NCBI RefSeq assembly: GCF_009769385.1
Contig: NZ_VKAB01000030.1
Location: forward strand, 62,001-126,000
Source of the DNA: Saccharothrix deserti
GTDB taxonomy: Bacteria; Actinomycetota; Actinomycetes; Mycobacteriales; Pseudonocardiaceae
DNA: 64,000 nucleotides
Reading direction: 5' to 3'
Shown one piece after another: positions 26,305 through 33,706 of the stretch (within the stretch, counting starts at the first letter, position 1; every line of letters begins with the position of its first letter). A program made the translations under genes and the position numbers. Below the pieces are notes generated by a model. It made no database searches and was not told the DNA's origin. It saw only the letters and a program-made list of their open reading frames with translations.

Positions 26305-27471
26305 GTGATCGCCACCGTGCGAAAGGTGCCACCGGTCGTGACGGACCTCGGCGTCGGCGTGGCGTTGGCGGTGCTGGTGCTCACCGCCGCCTGGACCGGC
26401 TGGGGTCCCCCCGGCGTGCCGAACGCGCGCGAGGTCGACGTGGCGGCGATCGGGCTGACCGCCGTGCTCGCGGGCGCGCTCGCGGTGCGCCGCCGCTACC
26501 CGTCCGCGGTCGTGATCGCCGCCAACGCGCTCCCCCTCGCCTGGCTCCTCGCCGAGTACCCCGGCCGCCTGATCACGCTCGCACCCCTGATCGCCCTCTA
26601 CACCGCCACGGTGCACCGGGGATGGCGCCAGGGGATCGCCGCCGTCGCGGTGACGGGCTTGGGCATGACGCTGATCGCTCTCACCGTCGACGGTGTCAGC
26701 GTGGTCGGCGAACCACCGCCCAACCCGGAAGTCGTCTTCACCGCCTACGTGATCGGCATCGCGGTGCACTACCGCCGGGAACTCGTCTCCGCGCTCAGCG
26801 GCCAGCACGCCCGCGAGGCGCAGGCGCGCGAGGAGCGGGCCCGGCGGCACGCGGTCGAGCAGCGGTTGCGCATCGCCCGCGACGTCCACGACATCGTCGG
26901 CCACGCCATGGCCACCATCAGCGTGCAGGCGGGGGTCGCGATCCACGTGATCGAGCAACGGCCCGACCAGGCCCTCCGGGCGCTCACCGCGATCAAGAAG
27001 ATCAGCGACGAAGGACTCGCCGACGTCAAATCGATCCTCGCCACCCTGCACGCGGAGGACGACCCCGCCCTGCCCCGGACCCCACCGCCGCGCCTCGACC
27101 AACTCGACCCGCTGCTCGACGCGACCAGGGCGGCCGGGCTCCGGGTCGACCTCACCGTGCACGGCGACGAGCGACCACTGCCCGCCGCGGTCGACCTGGC
27201 CGCCTACCGGATCGTCCAGGAGAGCCTGACCAACGTGCTGCGCCACGCCGGCGCACGCACCGCACGGCTCGACCTGGACTACGAACCCACCCGATTAGCG
27301 ATCCGGATCCGCGACGACGGCACAGGCCCGACCGACACCGGCTCCACCGGCCGCGGCATCGCCGGAATGCGGGAACGGGCCACCGCGCTGTCCGGGCAGC
27401 TCACCGCCGACGTCCACCCCGACGGCGGCTTCGAGGTGCGCTGCGTGCTGCCCACCCAGGACGAATCATGA
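26305..27471 (+). CDS. NarL/DesK-type sensor histidine kinase
   Basis: GTG 26305 is favoured because GGAG ends six bases before it; ATG 26299 directly abuts that GGAG. The 388-residue protein has four or five membrane helices in residues 1-165, a short coiled segment, then HisKA_3 with the phospho-acceptor in RDVHDIVGHAMA and an HATPase_c domain (ESLTNVLRHAGA, DDGTG, GRGIAGMRERA). There is no extended extracellular sensor, so it probably senses the membrane or an intramembrane cue. The response regulator gene overlaps in ATGA. The divergent copper oxidase gene is 204 bp away and may be a target. Confidence 0.92.
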   Translation: MIATVRKVPPVVTDLGVGVALAVLVLTAAWTGWGPPGVPNAREVDVAAIGLTAVLAGALAVRRRYPSAVVIAANALPLAWLLAEYPGRLITLAPLIALYTATVHRGWRQGIAAVAVTGLGMTLIALTVDGVSVVGEPPPNPEVVFTAYVIGIAVHYRRELVSALSGQHAREAQAREERARRHAVEQRLRIARDVHDIVGHAMATISVQAGVAIHVIEQRPDQALRALTAIKKISDEGLADVKSILATLHAEDDPALPRTPPPRLDQLDPLLDATRAAGLRVDLTVHGDERPLPAAVDLAAYRIVQESLTNVLRHAGARTARLDLDYEPTRLAIRIRDDGTGPTDTGSTGRGIAGMRERATALSGQLTADVHPDGGFEVRCVLPTQDES

Positions 27472-28148
27472 CGACCGAACCCATCCGGGTGCTCATCGCC
27501 GACGACGAAGCCCTGGTCCGGGGCGGCTTCCGGGTGCTCATCGAGACCGAACCCGGCATGACCGTGGTCGGCGAGGTGGCCGATGGCGCCGCGGCTGTCG
27601 AACTCACCAGACGCACCCGCCCCGACGTGGTGCTCATGGACATCCGCATGCCGGGGGTCGACGGACTGCAGGCCCTGCGCCAGATCGTCGCCGACCCCGA
27701 CCTGGCCGACGTGCACCTGCTCGTACTCACCACCTTCGACCACGACGAGTACGTGATCGAAGCCCTCGACGCGGGCGCCGGCGGCTTCCTGATCAAGAAC
27801 ACCAACCCCAGGCAACTCCTCGACGGCATCCGCGTCGTCGCCGGCGGTGAGGCACTCCTCTCCCCCGGGCTGACCCGCCGACTCGTCGCCCGGATCACCA
27901 GCCGGACCGGGACACCACGCGTCAACGCCGAGGCACTGGCCCGGCTCACCGACCGCGAACGCGAGGTCACCGCCCACGTCGCCCACGGCATGAGCAACGA
28001 CGAGATCGCCGCCGCCCTGCACATCACCCAGGCCACCACCAAGACCCACGTCAGCCGGGCCATGACCAAACTCGGCGCCCGCGACCGCGCCCAACTGGTC
28101 GCCATCGCCTACCAACACCGCCTGGTCGAACCACTCCCACCCGACTGA
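27468..28148 (+). CDS. NarL/FixJ-family response regulator
   Basis: The 226-residue regulator starts at ATG 27468, overlapping the kinase stop. The receiver domain (1-125) has the acidic pocket IADDEA, the phospho-acceptor in VLMDIRMPG, the conserved Thr in LVLTTFD and Lys in FLIKNT. The C-terminal LuxR-type HTH has LTDREREVTAHVAHGMSNDEIAAAL and TTKTHVSRAMTKLGARDR. It is a complete, functional-looking cytoplasmic transcription factor paired with the upstream kinase. The stop is 12 bp from the convergent lipoprotein gene. Confidence 0.94.
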   Translation: MTTEPIRVLIADDEALVRGGFRVLIETEPGMTVVGEVADGAAAVELTRRTRPDVVLMDIRMPGVDGLQALRQIVADPDLADVHLLVLTTFDHDEYVIEALDAGAGGFLIKNTNPRQLLDGIRVVAGGEALLSPGLTRRLVARITSRTGTPRVNAEALARLTDREREVTAHVAHGMSNDEIAAALHITQATTKTHVSRAMTKLGARDRAQLVAIAYQHRLVEPLPPD

Positions 28149-28160
28149 CCGGCCACGCCC

Positions 28161-28637
28161 TCAGTTGCACAGCGGCCGTTCTTCGGTGGTCGGCAGGAAC
28201 GTCACCACGGCACTCGGGATCACCGCGCTGCCGGCGTCGACGGTGAACTCAAGTCGGTCGGCGGCCGTGAGCCGCATGGAGCCCGGCAGGTAGTTGACGC
28301 TGCCGCGGGCGAGCGGTTCCCCTGGCGGGTCCACCACCGGCTGCTCGACCTTCCACGTCCGACCGGCGAAGACCGCGTAGACCACGCCGCAGTGCGCGAG
28401 GAGGCCGAATGGGTGGGCGACGCCGACCTCGGCTTGCGCGGGACCGGTGCGCGGCGCGGCCGGCGGCTGGTTGTCCAGCACCTCGGGCGCCTTCGTCGGA
28501 CTGCTGCTCGCGTGCGTCGACCCGGTGGGCAGTACGGCGTCGGCCGGGGGCGCGGGCTGGTCCTGCCCGCTCGCGCACGCGGACAGGGCTAACAGCGCCA
28601 CCGTGGTGAGCACGACCGTCGATCGCCGGAGCTTCAT
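28161..28637 (-). CDS. Small putative lipoprotein
   Basis: ATG 28637 starts a lipoprotein signal (MKLRRSTVVLTTVALLALSAC) with the lipobox LSAC. The in-frame extension upstream to 28829 is not signal-like. The mature part has a Ser/Pro/Thr-rich linker to about residue 60, then a compact domain of about 95 residues containing HPFGLLAHCGVVYAVFAG and a final PLCN; the two cysteines may pair. Total 158 residues. The HPFxLxxHCGV stretch recurs in actinobacterial lipoproteins of unknown function. It is convergent with the response regulator gene. Confidence 0.72.
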   Translation of the reverse strand: MKLRRSTVVLTTVALLALSACASGQDQPAPPADAVLPTGSTHASSSPTKAPEVLDNQPPAAPRTGPAQAEVGVAHPFGLLAHCGVVYAVFAGRTWKVEQPVVDPPGEPLARGSVNYLPGSMRLTAADRLEFTVDAGSAVIPSAVVTFLPTTEERPLCN

Positions 28638-28892
28638 CGTCCGCTGCCCTTCGGAAGTGGGGATGGCGCTTGCCACCACCTGGAGACGTGGCGCCGGCCG
28701 GTCCGGGTTGCCCGCACCAGTATCGACGACCTGCGGCCACGCCGGGTCACACATGGCACCGTCGTCACGATGGGTGAATTCGACCGATCGGGCACTGCGG
28801 GACGCGATCGCCGGCGGCGACCTGGACACCGCGCTGCACCAGCTGGAACACCACGGCGCGCGGCAGTTCCTCGAGACCTGATCGACCGACCC

Positions 28893-28912
28893 GAGTAACT
28901 GTGATGTAACTC
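28893..28912. promoter_or_regulatory. Imperfect palindrome with direct GTAACT repeat upstream of the ureide operon
   Basis: GAGTAAC-TGTGAT-GTAACTC reads as an inverted repeat with one mismatch per arm and contains GTAACT twice, 11 bp apart. It lies 44-63 bp before the first hydrolase ATG (28956), the place for an operator or activator site. The rest of the 318-bp gap 28638-28955 shows no convincing gene; a 35-codon frame at 28774-28881 was not accepted. Confidence 0.4.
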
Positions 28913-28955
28913 ACCGCCGAGCCGACCGCAATGAAGCCGTCGACAATCGACAGGC

Positions 28956-29651
28956 ATGACCACCTCGATCGGACCAGTGGCCGCGGACCCCTACCCGTGG
29001 CCCTACGACGGCGCGGTGCCGGTGGGCAACGTCGCCGTGATGTGCATCGACTGGCAGACCGACTTCTGCGGCCCCGGCGGCTACGTCGACCGGATGGGCT
29101 ACGACCTCACGTTGACCAGGGCCGGACTGCCGGCCACGCAGAAGCTGCTCGCCCACGCGCGGCAGCTGGGCGTGCTCGTCATCCACACCAGGGAGGGCCA
29201 CCCGCCCGACCTGTCCGACCTACCGCCCAACAAGCGCTGGCGCTCGGCCCGGATCGGCGCGGAGATCGGCAGCGACGGACCCGGCGGCCGGATCCTCGTC
29301 CGGGGCGAACCGGGTTGGGAGATCGTCGAGGAGGTCGCGCCGATCCCCGGTGAGGTCGTGGTCGACAAGCCGGGCAAGGGCGCGTTCTACGCGACCAACC
29401 TCGACCTCGTGCTGAGATCCCGGTCGATCAGCCACCTCATCCTCACCGGCATCACCACGGACGTCTGCGTGCACACCACCATGCGCGAGGCGAACGACCG
29501 CGGGCTGGAGTGCCTGGTCCTGTCCGACTGCACGGGCGCCACCGATCACGACAACCACCTCGCCGCGCTGAAGATGGTGACCATGCAGGGCGGGGTGTTC
29601 GGTGCGGTGTCCACCTCCGAAGCCGTGATCGCGGCAACCTCCGCGTCCTGA
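28956..29651 (+). CDS. Isochorismatase-fold cysteine hydrolase, biuret amidohydrolase-like
   Basis: The 231-residue protein has the Asp-Lys-Cys triad of cysteine hydrolases: Asp36 in QTDFCG, Lys141 in DKPGKG and Cys171 in TTDVCVHTT. The N-terminus ADPYPWPY, the GGYVDRMGYDL segment and the NKRWRS and EPGWEI segments are those I associate with biuret hydrolase (BiuH) rather than with RutB or isochorismatase proper. BiuH cleaves biuret to allophanate and ammonia in the cytoplasm. It is the first gene of a four-gene operon, 16 bp before a paralogue. Biuret as the substrate is inference from remembered sequence similarity. Confidence 0.78.
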   Translation: MTTSIGPVAADPYPWPYDGAVPVGNVAVMCIDWQTDFCGPGGYVDRMGYDLTLTRAGLPATQKLLAHARQLGVLVIHTREGHPPDLSDLPPNKRWRSARIGAEIGSDGPGGRILVRGEPGWEIVEEVAPIPGEVVVDKPGKGAFYATNLDLVLRSRSISHLILTGITTDVCVHTTMREANDRGLECLVLSDCTGATDHDNHLAALKMVTMQGGVFGAVSTSEAVIAATSAS

Positions 29652-29667
29652 ACGGGAAGGCCGCACC

Positions 29668-30363
29668 GTGACCGCACTCTTGAAGCTCGACGCGGACCCC
29701 TCCCCCTTCACCTTCGACCCTGCCACCACCGCGCTGCTGGTGATCGACATGCAGCGCGATTTCGTGGAACCCGGCGGCTTCGGCGAAACGCTCGGCAACG
29801 ACGTCACGCTGCTGCGCGCCGTGATCCCGCCGCTGCGGGCGGTCCTGGACGCGACCAGGGCGGCCGGCATGACGGTGATCCACACCAGGGAGGGCCACCT
29901 GCCCGACCTGTCCGACCTGCCGCCCGCGAAGCTGCGCCGCGGCACGCCGTCGCTGCGCATCGGTGACCCCGGTCCCAAGGGCCGCATCCTGATCCGCGGC
30001 GAGTACGGCCACGACATCGTCGACGAACTGGCGCCGATCGCCGGTGAACTCGTGGTCGACAAGCCCGGCAAGGGTTCCTTCTACGCGACCGGCCTGGACG
30101 AGGTGCTGCGGTCGACCGGCGTCACCAGCCTGGTCGTCACGGGCGTCACCACCGAGGTGTGCGTGCACACCACGGTCCGCGAGGCCAACGACCGCGGCTA
30201 CGAGTGCCTGGTGCTCGCCGATTGCGTCGGGTCGTACTTCCCGCAGTTCCACCAGGCCGGCCTGGCCATGATCGCCGCTCAGGGCGGCATCTTCGGCTGG
30301 GTCGCGCCGTCCCGGGCCTTCCTGGCCGCGTTGGCCGGACGCCCGGCACTCCCCCAGACCTGA
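29668..30363 (+). CDS. Second isochorismatase-fold cysteine hydrolase, triuret/ureide hydrolase-like
   Basis: Also 231 residues, a paralogue of the preceding gene: the triad is Asp31 (DMQRDF), Lys135 (DKPGKG) and Cys165 (TTEVCVHTT). HTREGHLPDLSDLPP and the C-terminal VREANDRGYECLVLADC are shared. It lacks the ADPYPWPY start and has KLRRGTPSLRIGD where the first has NKRWRSARIG, so substrate contacts probably differ. Paired paralogues of this type act in series on triuret and biuret in Herbaspirillum. That parallel is my hypothesis. GAAGGCCGCACC precedes the GTG/ATG region, and the permease gene starts 17 bp downstream. Confidence 0.77.
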   Translation: MTALLKLDADPSPFTFDPATTALLVIDMQRDFVEPGGFGETLGNDVTLLRAVIPPLRAVLDATRAAGMTVIHTREGHLPDLSDLPPAKLRRGTPSLRIGDPGPKGRILIRGEYGHDIVDELAPIAGELVVDKPGKGSFYATGLDEVLRSTGVTSLVVTGVTTEVCVHTTVREANDRGYECLVLADCVGSYFPQFHQAGLAMIAAQGGIFGWVAPSRAFLAALAGRPALPQT

Positions 30364-30379
30364 ACGGAAGGGACCACAC

Positions 30380-31954
30380 ATGTCCGCCACCACCAGCGCG
30401 ACCACCGGCCACGACCGCGGCAAGCTGCCGCTGTGGGTCGCCGGCGACACCAACGCGTTCTTCGGCCTCGGGTTCAACGTCCTGGTCAACGTGCTCGTGC
30501 TGACCGGGTTGTGCATCGGCGTCACCAAGATCCCGGCGGTCGACGTCTTCGGCGTGATCCTGCCCGCGCTCGGCGTCCAACTCCTGATCGGCAACGTGTA
30601 CTACGCCTGGCTGGGCAGACGGTTGGCCCACAGGGAGAACCGGGCGGACGTCACCGCCATGCCCTACGGGCCCAGCGTGCCGCACATGTTCATCGTGACG
30701 TTCGTGATCATGCTTCCCGTGTACCTGGCCAGTGGCGACCCGGTGCAGGCGTGGCAGGCCGGGTTGGCGTGGTCGTTCATCATCGGCCTCATCGTGCTGG
30801 CGGGCGCGTTCGTCGGCCCGTACATCCGGCGCTTCACCCCGCAGGCGGCCATGCTCGGCACGCTCGCCGGCATCTCGATCGCGTTCATCTCCATGCGCCC
30901 CGCCGCGCAGATGTGGACGGCCGCGTGGATCGCGCTGCCGGTGCTCGCCCTGATCATGATCGGGTTCTTCACCGGCGTGAAGCTGCCGGGCGGCATCCCG
31001 ATCGGGCTGGCCGCGCTGACCGTCGGCACGGCGATCGCGTGGATCGGCGGCTACATGCACGCGCCCGACGTGGCCGCGGCGGTGAAGGACATCGGCATCG
31101 GCCTGCCCACCCTCCAGTTCGACCGGCTGTGGCAGGGGTTGTCCGACATCGGACCGCTGCTGGCGACCGCCATCCCGTTGGGCATCTACAACTTCACCGA
31201 GGGCATGACCAACGTGGAGAGCGCGGCGGCCGCGGGTGACAACTTCAACCTGCGCAGCGTGCTGCTCGCGGACGGCATCGGCGCGGTGGTCGGCGCGGGC
31301 CTGGGCTCGCCGTTCCCGCCGGCGGTCTACATCGGACACCCGGGGTGGAAGGAGGTCGGTGGGCGGACGGCGTACTCGCTGCTCACCGGCGCGGTCGTGT
31401 CGGTGCTGTGCTTCTCCGGGATGTTCGGGCTGCTCAGCGCGCTGCTGCCGGTGCCGGCGATCGTGCCGATCCTGCTCTACATCGGGCTGCTGATCGGCGC
31501 GCAGGCGTTCCAGGTGGTGCCCAAGGCGCACGCGGTCGCGGTGGTGATCGCGCTGATACCGAACATCGCGTCGTGGGCGGTCGGGCAGATCGACAACGCG
31601 CTGGCCGCCGCCGGCACCACGGCCGCCGAGGTCGGCGAGGAAGCCCTGGGTGGCGCGGGCGTGATCTACCACGGGTTGAAGCTGCTGGGCGACGGCGCGA
31701 TCCTCGCCGGGCTCGTGCTCGGCGCGATCACCGCGTTCCTGATCGACCGGAGGTTCCTGTGGGCGGCCGGGTACGCGGCGGCGGGTGCCGTGCTGGCGTT
31801 CGTCGGGCTGATCCACGCCGAGAAGGTGCAGTGGAACGCGTCCGGCCAGGTGGCGTTGGGTTACCTGTTCTTCGGCGTGGTGTGCCTGGGCTTCGCGCTG
31901 CTGGCCAGGACGTCACCCGGTGAACCGGCCGTCGAACCGGTCGCGGCCGAGTGA
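30380..31954 (+). CDS. NCS2/AzgA-like purine or ureide permease
   Basis: ATG 30380 follows GGAAGGGACC. The 524-residue protein has 12-14 membrane helices. It opens with PLWVAGDTNAFFGLGFNVLVNVLVL and includes GTLAGISIAFI and YNFTEGMTNVESAAAAGD, the latter resembling the substrate-site helix of nucleobase:cation symporters (an acidic residue followed by Asn and small residues). It is a proton- or sodium-coupled importer by family. Its position between two ureide hydrolases and an AtzH-like gene suggests uptake of a ureide (biuret, triuret, allantoin-derived or similar). The stop overlaps the next start in GTGA. Confidence 0.8.
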   Translation: MSATTSATTGHDRGKLPLWVAGDTNAFFGLGFNVLVNVLVLTGLCIGVTKIPAVDVFGVILPALGVQLLIGNVYYAWLGRRLAHRENRADVTAMPYGPSVPHMFIVTFVIMLPVYLASGDPVQAWQAGLAWSFIIGLIVLAGAFVGPYIRRFTPQAAMLGTLAGISIAFISMRPAAQMWTAAWIALPVLALIMIGFFTGVKLPGGIPIGLAALTVGTAIAWIGGYMHAPDVAAAVKDIGIGLPTLQFDRLWQGLSDIGPLLATAIPLGIYNFTEGMTNVESAAAAGDNFNLRSVLLADGIGAVVGAGLGSPFPPAVYIGHPGWKEVGGRTAYSLLTGAVVSVLCFSGMFGLLSALLPVPAIVPILLYIGLLIGAQAFQVVPKAHAVAVVIALIPNIASWAVGQIDNALAAAGTTAAEVGEEALGGAGVIYHGLKLLGDGAILAGLVLGAITAFLIDRRFLWAAGYAAAGAVLAFVGLIHAEKVQWNASGQVALGYLFFGVVCLGFALLARTSPGEPAVEPVAAE

Positions 31955-32346
31955 GCACCCCGGACACGGCGGTGGTGGTGGACGACCCGGCCGTGGTGGC
32001 TGAGGTGTGGCAGGTGTTCGAGCGCTACGAGGCCGCGTTGGTCGCCGGTGATCACGCGGTCCTGGACGAGTTGTTCTGGTCGGGTGCGCAGGCCGTGCGG
32101 TACGGCATCGCCGACCTCCAACGGGGCGGCGCGGCGATCCGGGCGTGGCGGGCCAGCCAGGGTCCTCTGCCCGGCCGCGTGCGCACCGGCACCACGGTCA
32201 CCACGTTCGGCGCCGACACCGCGTCGGTCACCACCCTGTTCCACTACCCCGGCCGGCCGTTGGTCGGGCGGCAGAGCCAGACGTGGGTGCGCCTGCCGGA
32301 GGGGTGGCGCATCGTGAGCGCGCACGTCTCCGAGATCCCCACGTGA
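31951..32346 (+). CDS. AtzH/HpxZ-like (DUF3225) protein
   Basis: The GTG start overlaps the permease stop (GTGA). The 131-residue protein is a cystatin/SnoaL-like fold: an N-terminal helix (VAEVWQVFERYEAALVAGDHAVLDELFW), RYGIADLQRGGAAIRAWRASQ, then strands ending WVRLPEGWRIVSAHVSEIP. This is the DUF3225/AtzH pattern. Relatives are encoded beside AtzE-type amidases in cyanuric acid/biuret degradation or in the oxalurate (hpx) pathway. No AtzE-like amidase is in this operon, so its partner is missing or encoded elsewhere. Confidence 0.8.
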   Translation: MSTPDTAVVVDDPAVVAEVWQVFERYEAALVAGDHAVLDELFWSGAQAVRYGIADLQRGGAAIRAWRASQGPLPGRVRTGTTVTTFGADTASVTTLFHYPGRPLVGRQSQTWVRLPEGWRIVSAHVSEIPT

Positions 32347-32360
32347 CCGTTGCAGCATGT

Positions 32361-32398
32361 CGTGGGGCACGCCGTCGAAGCCGACGGCGTGCCCCACG
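32361..32398. terminator. Perfect 17-bp stem, 4-nt loop hairpin between convergent operons
   Basis: CGTGGGGCACGCCGTCG and its exact complement are separated by AAGC. It lies 14 bp after the AtzH-like stop and 9 bp before the glycosyltransferase stop on the other strand. It can serve both directions. No U-run follows, as is common in high-GC actinobacteria. Confidence 0.8.
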
Positions 32399-32407
32399 GA
32401 CTCGTGA

Positions 32408-33706
32408 TCAGCCGGCGGGAGCGCTGTGGCGGTCCAGGGCGGCGGCAGCCGGCGGGGACGTCTCGAACAGGTCGTCGAACACCCGCGCCCGGTCGAACGA
32501 CATGGCGTGGGCGCGGGCCCGGCCCTCCATGAACTCCCGCTCCTCGGGCGACATCTCCAGCACCGCCCGGTCGATCGCGCCGGCGATGCCGGCGACGTCA
32601 CCGGCCTCCACGATGATCGCCGTGTCACCGACCGCCTCGCCGGTCCCACCCGTCATAGTCGTGATCACGGGACCACCGCCGGCGAGCATCTTCTCGGTCA
32701 GCGCGATGCCGAAGGTCTCCACGAAGTCCGGCTCGGGCTTGGTCGGCAGCGCGTAGGCGGCGCAGCCGCGCATCAGGAGCGGCTTCTCCTCGTCGTCCAC
32801 GTCGCTCAACAGGACGACCCGGTCGTCGTCCCGCGTGAGCGCCCGGATGTCCTCCAGGGCGGGGCCGTTCCCGGCGATCACGAGCTTCACCCGCGACCGC
32901 GCCTCGGACCGGGCGAACGCGGTCACCAGGTCGTAGACGCCCTTGGCCCGCGCCACCCGGGACAGGAACAGCACGTAGCCGTCGCGTTCCAGGCCGCGGC
33001 GCTTGAGCGCGGCGTCCACCAGCACCGGGTCGAGGTCGAGGTATGCGGAGGTGTCGATCGGCGGGTAGCTGACCGACACCCGGCTCCGGCACTCGTCGGC
33101 CAGCCGGGTGCCGCAGCGCGCGTCGACCTCCTCGGCGGAGGCGACGATCTCCTGCCGGGTGTACTCCGACACCGCGAGCACCTGGTCGTTCGCCAGGAAC
33201 GTGGTGAACAGGGCCACCGCCGCCCCGAACCGCCCCTCGCGCAGGCAGTTGCGGATCACGTTGGTGACGTCCGAGCCCACCGCCTTCGCCATGGTGCGGA
33301 CGTCGGGCCGGTACCCGGCCGCGCGTGCGGCGGTGACGGCCTCCCCCACGACCGCGGTGTGCGGCGCGAGGTACATCGACAGGCACGTGGTCGGGACCGG
33401 CTCGGCGAGCAGTTCGACCAGGCGGCCGATGAGCCCGGCCATGTACCGGCCGTCGGGCACGCGGTAGTCGCCGACCGGTTCGGGCCGCTCCACCGTGATG
33501 CCCGCGCTGTAGGGCGTGATCCGGTCGAGCGGCTTCAGCGGCAGCCCCGCCGCCTGGAGGGCGGGGATCGGCCAGGTCAGGAGGCGTACGTCGTCGAAGC
33601 CGCGGGTCAGGGCGACCTCGGCGAGATTTCGGGCCTCGCCGGAGTGCCCGCAGATCACCGGATCTGCCCGGACCACGATGACGAGGCGGCGGTTCGGCCT
33701 GCTCAT
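32408..33706 (-). CDS. Family 4-type glycosyltransferase
   Basis: ATG 33706 overlaps the stop of the GH92 gene (ATGA). The 432-residue protein is GT-B: the N-terminal half has VIVVRADPVICGHSGEARNLAE (acceptor domain, nucleotide-sugar loop); the C-terminal half has VLFLSRVARAKGVYDLVTAFA, KLVIAGNGP and an E-x7-E segment (PDFVETFGIALTEKML). The FVETFGIA motif is characteristic of retaining GT4/GT1-type transferases. It is cytoplasmic. Coupling to a GH92-type glycosidase and a GT1 transferase implies a shared glycan or glycoside pathway; the donor and acceptor are unknown. Confidence 0.85.
   Translation of the reverse strand: MSRPNRRLVIVVRADPVICGHSGEARNLAEVALTRGFDDVRLLTWPIPALQAAGLPLKPLDRITPYSAGITVERPEPVGDYRVPDGRYMAGLIGRLVELLAEPVPTTCLSMYLAPHTAVVGEAVTAARAAGYRPDVRTMAKAVGSDVTNVIRNCLREGRFGAAVALFTTFLANDQVLAVSEYTRQEIVASAEEVDARCGTRLADECRSRVSVSYPPIDTSAYLDLDPVLVDAALKRRGLERDGYVLFLSRVARAKGVYDLVTAFARSEARSRVKLVIAGNGPALEDIRALTRDDDRVVLLSDVDDEEKPLLMRGCAAYALPTKPEPDFVETFGIALTEKMLAGGGPVITTMTGGTGEAVGDTAIIVEAGDVAGIAGAIDRAVLEMSPEEREFMEGRARAHAMSFDRARVFDDLFETSPPAAAALDRHSAPAG

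Noticed and set aside
28774..28881. 35-codon GTG frame with a natural-looking helix (DLDTALHQLEHHGARQ)
   Set aside because: No clear ribosome site, too short to assign, and not coupled to neighbours. It might be a gene remnant but cannot be supported.
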